From Victivallis vadensis (GTDB taxonomy: Bacteria; Verrucomicrobiota; Lentisphaeria; Victivallales; GWF2-50-93): 33,400 nucleotides of DNA. Both the position numbers and the translations under genes were made by a program. Below, piece after piece: positions 1-6,882 of this stretch. The stretch covers positions 1 through 33,400 of the forward strand of contig CAMCYE010000029.1 of assembly GCA_945883805.1 (NCBI GenBank), in the 5' to 3' direction. Position 1 is the first letter of the stretch, and each line of letters starts with the position of its first letter. A model generated the notes under the pieces. It saw only the letters and a list, made by a program, of their open reading frames with translations, was not told the DNA's origin and made no database searches.

Positions 1-1268
1 TCGGATCTCAGTACGTCAATCGGGTTCTGCTGGGCGGCTTTCCAGGCGGGGTAGGTTCCGAAAATCACTCCGACAAGCCCTGAAATCATGAATGAAAGGG
101 CGAAGCTCCAGAATGAATAAACCGTGGGCCATTCGGCATAGCGTGTCACTCCCTCCGATATTGCCACGCCCATGATTATCCCTATTGTTCCGCCGAGAAG
201 CGTAAGGAAAACAGTTTCAATCAGGAACTGGGACAGGATATCCCGTTTTTTCGCGCCTAAAGCCCTTCTTGTCCCGATCTCCTTCCGGCGCTCATAGACA
301 TTGGCAAGCATGATGTTCATGATTCCGACACCGCCGACCAGAAGGGAGATGCCGGCGATGGATCCCATGATGATCGTGAAAATATTCTGGGTCTGCTCCC
401 TCTGTTTCAGAAGTTCATACGGGATGATTATGCCCCAGTCCTTTTCCTTCTGGTGGGTTTTGTCCATGTATCCCTTTATCCGTTTCGCAGTATCATCGAT
501 GAATGCGATATTCGCGACTTTAACAATAAAAATGTCGAATTCGATATATGTGATTGTAAGCTGATGTCTGCTTTGCCCCGTATAGGCATTGTATCCGAAT
601 ATGCTGTTGGAGGTTGATATTGGAATAATCATCATGTCGTTCGGGCTGTTCAATTCCGGCAACTGGGTTCCGATATTGTTTTCAATGATGCCGACTATGT
701 TGAATATGGCATTTTCAATCCTTACCGTACTTCCGATTATCCCGGTTTTTTCTATGGAGAATAAATTGCGCTTGACATTCTTGCCGATTACGCAGACATT
801 TGAGGTGTTGGCGTTGTCTATGTCGTTAAGCCAGCGGCCATCCACCAATTTAGATTTCGAATCATCAAGGAAGGAGGTGTCTGCCGAAATGAGAAGCATG
901 TCGAGACGTGTGGTGCCTTTCATGATTTTCTTCCTGGAGTTGCGGATGGTGGTGATCCTGTCGACATTGTCAAAATGTCTCAGGTTTGAAAGATCCATCT
1001 GGTTCAGTCCGAAGTTTTCAGTCATTCCGCCTTCAGATGAACTGCCGGTCTTGCCGGTGACAGGCGGCTTCTTGCTGAAGACGATTATCTTGTCGATGCC
1101 CATGGCCTCAATCTGGGAAAGGGACTGCCTTTTCGCACCTTCCGATATCGCGAGCATTGAAATGACGCTTCCAACACCGAAAATTATTCCGAGCGAGGTC
1201 AGGAAAGAACGGATCTTGTGCAGGAGAAGATTGTGAAAAGAAAGCCTGAATAGATCATTGATCAGCAT
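1..1268 (-). CDS. MacB/FtsX-type ABC transporter permease (3' end cut by window edge)
   Basis: This is an inner-membrane permease of the MacB/FtsX family, which couples cytoplasmic ATP hydrolysis to movement of a periplasmic domain. The reading frame is open from an ATG at 1268 to the left edge (422 codons seen) and lacks only its last few codons. A first transmembrane helix near residues 15-40 (TSLGIIFGVGSVISMLAI) is followed by a periplasmic core of roughly 240 residues. Three further helices follow, with the cytoplasmic coupling motif ERRKEIGTRRALGAKKRDI that is typical of FtsX permeases. An AGAGAG ribosome site lies about 9 bases before the start. The ATPase is a separate gene upstream (1552-2280), unlike E. 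coli MacB where the two are fused. The four-gene minus-strand run up to 5571 suggests an exporter complex; the substrate is unknown. Shadow frames on the plus strand here are not genes. Confidence 0.93.
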   Translation of the reverse strand, partial: MLINDLFRLSFHNLLLHKIRSFLTSLGIIFGVGSVISMLAISEGAKRQSLSQIEAMGIDKIIVFSKKPPVTGKTGSSSEGGMTENFGLNQMDLSNLRHFDNVDRITTIRNSRKKIMKGTTRLDMLLISADTSFLDDSKSKLVDGRWLNDIDNANTSNVCVIGKNVKRNLFSIEKTGIIGSTVRIENAIFNIVGIIENNIGTQLPELNSPNDMMIIPISTSNSIFGYNAYTGQSRHQLTITYIEFDIFIVKVANIAFIDDTAKRIKGYMDKTHQKEKDWGIIIPYELLKQREQTQNIFTIIMGSIAGISLLVGGVGIMNIMLANVYERRKEIGTRRALGAKKRDILSQFLIETVFLTLLGGTIGIIMGVAISEGVTRYAEWPTVYSFWSFALSFMISGLVGVIFGTYPAWKAAQQNPIDVLRS

Positions 1269-1551
1269 AATGCAATTCTCTCTTGATTTCCTTGTTAATT
1301 TTCCCGTCCTGGAAAAATTTCCTTATTCAGAGCACGTAAAATCCCGAACTTTACGCCTTCGGGTTGAATGTCCGATGTTCAGCCTTTTTATCTATACTTC
1401 TCCGATTCTCCGGCTCCCCGGCTATGTCCGCCATCTTGTCACGCCATAGACTCACTGCGAAGGCGGAAGCTTCTTAGCGACGGCGGATTCTTTTCTCGGG
1501 CAGGAATGTTTACCCGGCCTCTGGCGGCGCCAAAGGCGACCAGGGCCCGAT
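1269..1551. repeat. Intergenic mosaic of dispersed repeats between permease and ATPase genes
   Basis: No gene is seen here. The stretch is built of short motifs that recur in other gaps of the window. These are a GTTGAATGTCCGATGTTCAG run at 1361-1380 (compare 9550-9590), a GTCCGCC...GCGAAGGCGGA motif at about 1424-1465, a degenerate half of the CTCGGGCAGGAATGCCCGAG palindrome at 1495-1508, and a copy of the 40-base repeat at 1509-1548 that also occurs at 2440-2478 and, inverted, at 14231-14268. The 1509-1548 copy abuts the ATPase stop codon at 1552. Confidence 0.7.
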
Positions 1552-2280
1552 TTACTTTTCTCTTGACTCCTCTTCGCCGACGACCCTGCCGTCCTTGAGA
1601 TAAATCACCCTGTCGCAATAGACTTTAAGTTCCGGGTTATGTGTCACCATGAGGATGGTTGTGTTTTTGTCCTTATGGAGATTTTTAAAAAGCTCCATTA
1701 TTTCATCGCTTCTCTTTTCGTCCAAGTTTCCCGTAGGCTCATCAGCGAGGAGAAACGAAGGGCTGTTGCTCAGCGCACGCGCTATTGCAACTCTCTGGCA
1801 TTCCCCTCCGGAAAGCTCGGTAGGGCGATGTTTGAGCCGGTGCGACAATTTGACTTTTTCAGAGAGCTCTTCCGATATCCTGTTGCGCTGATGCTTATGG
1901 ATTCCCGCATATACCAAGGGAACCTCGATGTTCTGCTGCACGGTCAGATGCGGGAAAAGATTGAAACTCTGGAAAATGAAACCGATACATGAATTCCTGA
2001 GTTCCGCAAGTGCGTTGTCGGAAAGACGGCTGACCTCCTTGTCAATCAGGAAGTATTTGCCCTCTGTAGGCACATCAAGGAGTCCCAGGAGGTTCAGGAG
2101 AGTTGATTTACCAGAACCTGATGTGCCCATGATTCCCGCGAATTCGCCCTTTTTTACAGTTATGTTTATACCTTTCAGAACCGGGACGTCGGTTGTCCCC
2201 AGATGGTACGTCTTTATGACGTTTTCAAGACGGACTATGGTGTCTGTTGGTTTTTGAATGGGTTCGTTTTCGCCGCTCAT
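1552..2280 (-). CDS. ABC transporter ATP-binding protein, MacB/LolD type
   Basis: This is the 242-residue nucleotide-binding subunit of an ABC transporter, expected on the cytoplasmic face and paired with the permease at 1-1268. It has Walker A GTSGSGKST (near residue 52), a Q-loop in FIFQSFNLFPHLTV, the signature LSGGECQRVAIARAL, Walker B FLLADEPTGNLD and the H-loop VTHNPE. The Q-loop and the ADEPTGNLD block are the usual form of the LolD/MacB/FtsE subgroup, which does not import through a binding protein. The length is normal for a stand-alone LolD-like ATPase. The ATG at 2280 gives the canonical N-terminus before VRLENVIKTY; the ribosome site is weak (AACAGG). The gene follows the membrane-fusion protein after a 425-base gap full of repeats, so co-transcription is likely but not certain. 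LolCDE is less likely because no LolC/E pair or LolA is seen and the neighbours are exporter parts. Confidence 0.95.
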   Translation of the reverse strand: MSGENEPIQKPTDTIVRLENVIKTYHLGTTDVPVLKGINITVKKGEFAGIMGTSGSGKSTLLNLLGLLDVPTEGKYFLIDKEVSRLSDNALAELRNSCIGFIFQSFNLFPHLTVQQNIEVPLVYAGIHKHQRNRISEELSEKVKLSHRLKHRPTELSGGECQRVAIARALSNSPSFLLADEPTGNLDEKRSDEIMELFKNLHKDKNTTILMVTHNPELKVYCDRVIYLKDGRVVGEEESREK

Positions 2281-2346
2281 GGGTTGCCTGTTAAATTTGT
2301 TGCCAAGGAATTTTAAAATTTATTTCCTGAGTAATTCGGGCTTTTT

Positions 2347-2389
2347 ACCCCGTCAGCCATGGTGAATATCATGGTCGTATGACCGGGGT
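2347..2389. repeat. Imperfect stem-loop in the ATPase/fusion-protein gap
   Basis: ACCCCGTCA at the left pairs with TGACCGGGGT at the right (one bulged base). An inner stem CCATG/CATGG surrounds an 8-base loop. GGC and AGCC outside could extend the stem across a T-rich bulge. It lies between two minus-strand genes of the exporter cluster. It has no U-tract on the minus strand, so it is not an obvious terminator; it could be an RNA-processing or attenuation structure, or simply another dispersed repeat. Confidence 0.55.
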
Positions 2390-2439
2390 AGCCTGCAATT
2401 TTCCTTGTGTTTCCAGATTAATTTAACTACAGGCTTAAG

Positions 2440-2478
2440 TTTACCTGCCTATGGCAGCGCCTTCGGCTACCAGGGCCT
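2440..2478 (+). repeat. Dispersed 40-base repeat, copy 2
   Basis: This copy starts TTTACCTGCCTATGGCAGCG and ends CTACCAGGGCC. It matches 1509-1548 in the same orientation and 14231-14268 in the opposite orientation. The shared frame is TTTACC, then CTATGGCRGCGCC, then GGCNACCAGGGCC, with an internal GGCGCC-like palindrome. All three copies are intergenic. Confidence 0.75.
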
Positions 2479-2488
2479 GTGTTACTTT

Positions 2489-2577
2489 AAAGAACATGCC
2501 TTGCGGCATTAACTACAAACGAATTAAGAAAGACCTAGCATTTGTTGGTAGTTAATCCGCCTATTCAGATGTTCTTA
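2489..2577 (+). repeat. Structured 89-base intergenic element, copy 1
   Basis: The ends are inverted (AAGAACAT at 2490-2497, ATGTTCTT at 2569-2576). Inside lie a tight hairpin ATGCC-TTGC-GGCAT (2496-2509), then TTAACTACAAAC (2509-2520), paired with GTTGGTAGTTAA (2543-2554). The same arrangement occurs, reversed, inside 21606-21751, where the hairpin reads ACCCC-TTAC-GGGGT. Bases differ on both sides of the stem but pairing is kept. No reading frame is seen. Confidence 0.75.
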
Positions 2578-2705
2578 TGTTTTTTTGTTTAATTTAGCAT
2601 TTTTCAAAACTTTGTGCCTCTGCCTGTCCCGGCGAAGTGCCTTGACGAAGACGGATGCCTTTGTATCTCTGTAACTATTCTAAAAACGTTGCGGTCTTCG
2701 TCCAT

Positions 2706-4205
2706 CTAATTTGATTTTGACTGGAACGGCCTGTAAAGATAAACGGTGTCGCCTTCGCTCAGCCCGCTTTTTATATGGACATAATTGTCGTTTGAAATAC
2801 CAAGGGTGACGTACGCGGTTTTTGGCTTGTCTCCGCCTTTGAGATATACAAAATATTTTCCCTCCTCTTCGAAAACGGATTCAATCGGGATCGACATTAC
2901 GTCCTTGAGGGTTTCCGTTATTATCTCAATCTGTACGCTCATCCCGCTCATTAGGTCAGGATCCTGTTCATTAAGTGATATTTCTGAAGTATAAATCTTC
3001 GGAGAGGTCCTGTCCCAGAAAATAAGGTTCACGGGTAGCAGGGCGATCTTGCTGATTTTGCCCCTGATTTTCAGGTTAGTAAGTGAATCCGGTGTTATTA
3101 TGACAGCGTCATCCAGTGAAATTTTTGACCTGTACTGTTCGGGCAGATCAAATTCCACAATGAGTTTGCTCATGTCCGGAATAGTCAGAAGAACCTGCTT
3201 GCGCCCTATATCCATACCGATTTTCAGTTCGATTGGACCGCCACCCCTCCTGTTGTCCGGATCTCCGTATGTGACGATTCCATCCACCGGCGCGACAAGC
3301 TCCATGATTTCAAGGTAATCCTGATGCTTTTTGAGATCCCTTTCCAGTTTTTTTCTGTTTTCATCAATTCTGCTTATGGCATTTTCCTTCTGGATAAGCC
3401 CGGAAGCGCATTTGATTTTCGTCTTGTTGAGATTCAGTTTTGTCTGTGCAACTGAATTCGTCAACTGCGAAATCCTGTTGGGATATGAGAACCTCTTGAA
3501 TATCTTGCGTTCCAGAAGCGAATTGGCATGGCTTATTTTCTCCCGTTCCGCCTTTTTTTTGAGCCCGTCCAGCTTCAGCTTCGCCGCATCGTCATCTTCC
3601 TGTTTCATGTATACTGTATTTGAATAATCATCCTTCGCATTATCATATGCGTTTTGCGCATCATCCAGAAGTTTCTTGGCGTCATTGACCTTGACATCCT
3701 GGGCGTCATCATCCCTGGGGCCCTCAAGTTTCCTGTATTTGCTGAAAGCCGCCAAAGAGTCTTCCACGGCGTCACCCGCCGTCTTTATTTCGGCATAATT
3801 TGAGCTTTCAAGAATGCGCTTCTCTTCAACCGCGATTTCAAGTTCCTTCTGGGTGTTCTGGAGGTTCAGCTTGAACTCGTCAACTTTAATCTGGAGATCT
3901 TCGGTCTCGAACTTTGCGAGGATATCACCTTTATTCGCCCTGGTATTTTCCGGAATGACCCAAAGAAGTTTCGTGTTGAACGCCGCTTCCAGCGCAAGCT
4001 TGTATTTCACCTGGGCGTTTACATTCCCCGTCAGGAGGACGCTTATTGTCATATCCCCCTTCCTTACCGTGTAGAACCTGTCAAGAACACGGCTCTTTGA
4101 ATTTTCAGCCTTATCCTTGCCTGAAATCAGAAAAGGCAGGATAAAATATGACAGGACTGCTGTTATTATCACAATGGCGATACCGGCGAAGATTAGTTTT
4201 TTCAT
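2706..4205 (-). CDS. HlyD/MacA-type periplasmic membrane-fusion protein with an extended coiled-coil hairpin
   Basis: This is the periplasmic adaptor of a tripartite exporter, anchored in the inner membrane. It has 499 residues. An N-terminal anchor helix spans about residues 3-28. The first half of the lipoyl-like domain is near 60-100. A long heptad-rich, charged stretch (about 102-300) is predicted to form a coiled-coil hairpin. The second lipoyl half VAPVDGIVTYGD is near 304-315, the beta-barrel is near 350-430, and a membrane-proximal domain (GLSEGDTVYL) lies at the end. E. coli MacA has about 370 residues; most of the excess here lies in the hairpin. It starts 16 bases after the secretin stop and so is almost surely co-transcribed with it. 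No clear Shine-Dalgarno site precedes the ATG, which fits translational coupling. The substrate is unknown. Confidence 0.93.
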   Translation of the reverse strand: MKKLIFAGIAIVIITAVLSYFILPFLISGKDKAENSKSRVLDRFYTVRKGDMTISVLLTGNVNAQVKYKLALEAAFNTKLLWVIPENTRANKGDILAKFETEDLQIKVDEFKLNLQNTQKELEIAVEEKRILESSNYAEIKTAGDAVEDSLAAFSKYRKLEGPRDDDAQDVKVNDAKKLLDDAQNAYDNAKDDYSNTVYMKQEDDDAAKLKLDGLKKKAEREKISHANSLLERKIFKRFSYPNRISQLTNSVAQTKLNLNKTKIKCASGLIQKENAISRIDENRKKLERDLKKHQDYLEIMELVAPVDGIVTYGDPDNRRGGGPIELKIGMDIGRKQVLLTIPDMSKLIVEFDLPEQYRSKISLDDAVIITPDSLTNLKIRGKISKIALLPVNLIFWDRTSPKIYTSEISLNEQDPDLMSGMSVQIEIITETLKDVMSIPIESVFEEEGKYFVYLKGGDKPKTAYVTLGISNDNYVHIKSGLSEGDTVYLYRPFQSKSN

Positions 4206-4221
4206 TTTTACACGATGCAGC

Positions 4222-5571
4222 TTATTTGGTTTCAGTGCCTTTGGTATCTGTTTCCGGATTTTTTTCAGGATTTGTATATCTCAGGTTAGTCACCGGGAAA
4301 AGATCCTTATCCTGATGGAGGGAGTCGCTTATGTCTTTCACATCGGAGGCCGACTTGTTCATGTCGTAGGCGACAAAACCGTCTTGAGTTCCGCTTTTCT
4401 TGAGGATGCCTATTTTCATGAAAAACACAAGCTGTTTTTTCACATCGCTCAGATCCAGTGCCGTGAACATGTCGCCGATAATGCCGGGCATGTCCCCCAG
4501 AACAGGGGTCTTCCTTGTGGTTTTCAACACGGCATTCGAATAAAGTCCGCCAAGAAGAATTATCTCATTGTCCCCGGCCGTCAGTTCAGTGTTGATATTC
4601 CTTACGGCGATGACTGGATTACTGACATTTATGCCATTTTGCACAGATGTTTCAAAACGTATTATCGTACTGACTTCCGGATTTATGATTAATTTCACTG
4701 AATCATTGTTTATGATTACCGGAGTGACATTGAGTTTCACCCCTATCCTTTTGAAGATGATTGACGTTGTCACGGTCCCCCCGTTCACCTGCGTCTGCAA
4801 GATCGGCACGTCCTCGGCGGCAACCATGCTTGCGGTCGTCCCGAGATCTACGATAAGGTTTGGGGATGACAGAACCTTGGCGTCCCTTGCCGTCTTAAGC
4901 CACTGGAGGAAGAGATTGAGGTCTTTCAGATTATTGTCTTTGGTCCCGGAGGAATAGGGGAAAAAATTAAAGCCCCCCCCCTGTTTATTGAGCGGAGCCT
5001 GTGAGGGCGAGGTTAGATTGTACCCGTATGTGTTTGTAAGTCCCTTGTCTGTCTGGACTTTCTGATATTCCATTCTGACATCCCGCTGCATGCCTTCATC
5101 AACTGAAACTTCAACAATCTTGGCCTCGACGAGTATCTGCGGATTTTTCACGTCCATGGAGACCAATGCGAGTTTAAAATCCTCGGTTTTTGAGTTGACA
5201 TCATTTATCACTATCATGTTCTGGTCTGCGGACTCTTCAACCGTTCCTGAAGATGAAATCATCCCCTCCAAGGCGTCCAATATGGATTTTGACTTCACAT
5301 TGCGGCATTTGTATATGACCGTCACCCTTTCGTCACTGCTGGGAATTATCTTGAGATATGGCGGAGGCTCTTCCATCTCTTTCCCGTCGTTTATCGGACG
5401 AGGGGTTGGGAGAAGAAGCTCTTCAATTTTTTTAATTACATCTTCTTTGTCTTTTTCCCTTTCCTCATTGGTTTTCGGAACAGCCTCCTCTTCGGCAAAG
5501 AGGAAGACTGCAAATGAAAAAAAGAAGGCAAAGACCAGAAAAATTTTAAGGTAAAAACAGTTTGAGCTCAT
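4222..5571 (-). CDS. Compact secretin (type II/III secretion and type IV pilus outer-membrane channel family)
   Basis: This is an outer-membrane channel protein of the secretin family, 449 residues. A signal peptide covers about residues 1-26 (hydrophobic run ending VFLFAEEE). One N1/NolW-like ring-building domain is at about 82-140 (VTVIYKCRNVKSKSILDAL). The secretin core runs from about 143 to 390, with SSPNLIVDLGTTASMVAAED, the GVKLNVTPVI strand and the family signature TPVLGDMPGIIGDMF (355-369). A 55-residue polar tail follows and could bind a pilotin. PilQ and GspD usually have several N-domains and 600 or more residues, so this is a reduced form. No GspC/E/F/G or Pil genes are near; instead it leads the membrane-fusion, ATPase and permease genes. 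A start at 5571 gives a complete signal peptide. Inference: it replaces TolC as the outer-membrane exit of a MacAB-like pump. Confidence 0.92.
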   Translation of the reverse strand: MSSNCFYLKIFLVFAFFFSFAVFLFAEEEAVPKTNEEREKDKEDVIKKIEELLLPTPRPINDGKEMEEPPPYLKIIPSSDERVTVIYKCRNVKSKSILDALEGMISSSGTVEESADQNMIVINDVNSKTEDFKLALVSMDVKNPQILVEAKIVEVSVDEGMQRDVRMEYQKVQTDKGLTNTYGYNLTSPSQAPLNKQGGGFNFFPYSSGTKDNNLKDLNLFLQWLKTARDAKVLSSPNLIVDLGTTASMVAAEDVPILQTQVNGGTVTTSIIFKRIGVKLNVTPVIINNDSVKLIINPEVSTIIRFETSVQNGINVSNPVIAVRNINTELTAGDNEIILLGGLYSNAVLKTTRKTPVLGDMPGIIGDMFTALDLSDVKKQLVFFMKIGILKKSGTQDGFVAYDMNKSASDVKDISDSLHQDKDLFPVTNLRYTNPEKNPETDTKGTETK

Positions 5572-5704
5572 TTGTTTCCCATGATTTTATGAATTGACGA
5601 ACCCGATAAACGTATAAACAGATAAGTTTATTGCGCTAAAAACAAAAACATAGCGAATGTTTTAGGATTTTTACCTGAAATATATGCAAAAATGGGACAG
5701 TTAG

Positions 5705-6808
5705 TTACTTCCGCCCGAACATTTTCCTGATATTGGCGGTAAACGGTTTCCTTATTATGCCTCTTTCGGTGATGATTCCGGTTATTAGTTCGTGCGTGGT
5801 GACATCAAATGCCGGGTTGTATGTCGATACGTCCGGCGGAGCGGTAAGCCTGCCAAAACCGCGCCTGATCTCATCCCCGTCCCTTTCCTCGATCGGAATT
5901 TTGCTACCGTCATTCATTGTGATATCAACGGTGGAGTAGGGTGCCGCAATATAAAACGGGATTTTATGGTATTTTGCGAGAATTGCAACGCCGTATGTCC
6001 CGATTTTGTTGGCGGTGTCGCCATTTGCCGCAATCCTGTCGGCACCGACGATTATAAGGTCAATTTTACCCTCCCTCATGACCTGCGCCGCCATATTGTC
6101 GCATATTGTCGTGACATCCACCCCTGCGCGTTTCAACTCCCAGGCGGTAAGTCTGGATCCCTGGAGCAGAGGCCTTGTCTCATCCGAATAAACCTTGATT
6201 TTCAATCCTTTTTCGTATGCCGCATAAATTGGCGAAAGCGCTGTTCCGTAATCTGCCGTCGCCAGCGCGCCCGCATTGCAATGAGTCAGTATCCCTGCGC
6301 CGTCCCTGATAAGAGCCACGCCGTGTTGTCCGATCGCCTTGCACATCTCAATATCCTCCCTGACTATCTCAAGCGCTTCGGAAAGCAGGGATTCTTTGAG
6401 TTTGTCAACGCATTCAAGTCCGCAGGATACGGATTTTTCTACGGACAGAACTGCCCGTTTCAATGCCCAGGAAAGATTTACCGCAGTCGGTCTGGAAGAA
6501 GAAAGATAATCCGCAGTTTTGCGGAGTTCGCAAAGAAAATCCGATGAATTCCCGGCTTTGCTGTGTTGGGAAACGGCCGCGAGCCCAAGCGCCGCCGCAC
6601 ACCCGATAGCCGGTGCGCCACGGACAACCAGTCGCTTTATGCAATCAAAAATTTCCTGCCCATCGTCCGTTTCAACATATACCAGCGTCTCAGGAAGCAC
6701 GGTCTGGTCAATCAGCCTGAGTTTTCCAGGCAGTAAATTTTTATCAATTTTTCCAGTTGCGGGAAAAATTTTCCCATCCGCAGTAATCCATCTTACAGTG
6801 TCAAGCAT
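5705..6808 (-). CDS. mtnA: S-methyl-5-thioribose-1-phosphate isomerase
   Basis: This enzyme of the methionine salvage pathway converts 5-methylthioribose-1-phosphate to the ribulose form in the cytoplasm. The 367-residue length is normal. The family landmarks are all present: VVRGAPAIGCAAALG near the N-terminus, ILTHCNAGALATADYGTAL holding the catalytic cysteine, YSDETRPLLQGSRLTAWEL, and VGADRIAANGDTANKIGTY holding the catalytic aspartate. A ribosome site AAAGGTG lies 5 bases before the ATG. It is the last gene of the minus-strand run smpB-pcm-recD2-mtnA, 74 bases after recD2. No other mtn gene lies in the window. The close eIF2B-alpha-like paralogues (ribose-1,5-bisphosphate isomerase) are less likely because the THCNAG and DETRPLLQG motifs match MtnA. 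Confidence 0.96.
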   Translation of the reverse strand: MLDTVRWITADGKIFPATGKIDKNLLPGKLRLIDQTVLPETLVYVETDDGQEIFDCIKRLVVRGAPAIGCAAALGLAAVSQHSKAGNSSDFLCELRKTADYLSSSRPTAVNLSWALKRAVLSVEKSVSCGLECVDKLKESLLSEALEIVREDIEMCKAIGQHGVALIRDGAGILTHCNAGALATADYGTALSPIYAAYEKGLKIKVYSDETRPLLQGSRLTAWELKRAGVDVTTICDNMAAQVMREGKIDLIIVGADRIAANGDTANKIGTYGVAILAKYHKIPFYIAAPYSTVDITMNDGSKIPIEERDGDEIRRGFGRLTAPPDVSTYNPAFDVTTHELITGIITERGIIRKPFTANIRKMFGRK

Positions 6809-6882
6809 TTTTCACCTTTATTTTAAATTCGTGGTAGTGCAAGTATCGTACGTTTTTAATCTTTCACCAAATCCCCAAATCA

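Noticed and set aside
589..1236. Open frame of 215 codons on the plus strand
   Set aside because: It is a shadow of the minus-strand permease, whose motifs (FtsX coupling region, transmembrane helices) are clear in the other frame.
1552..2280. LolD of the lipoprotein-release system
   Set aside because: The ATPase sequence alone would allow it, but the neighbours are a single MacB-like permease, a HlyD-type adaptor and a secretin, not LolC/LolE.
5792..6547. Plus-strand frame of 251 codons over mtnA
   Set aside because: Its product shows no family motif, while the minus strand encodes a complete MtnA with all catalytic motifs.
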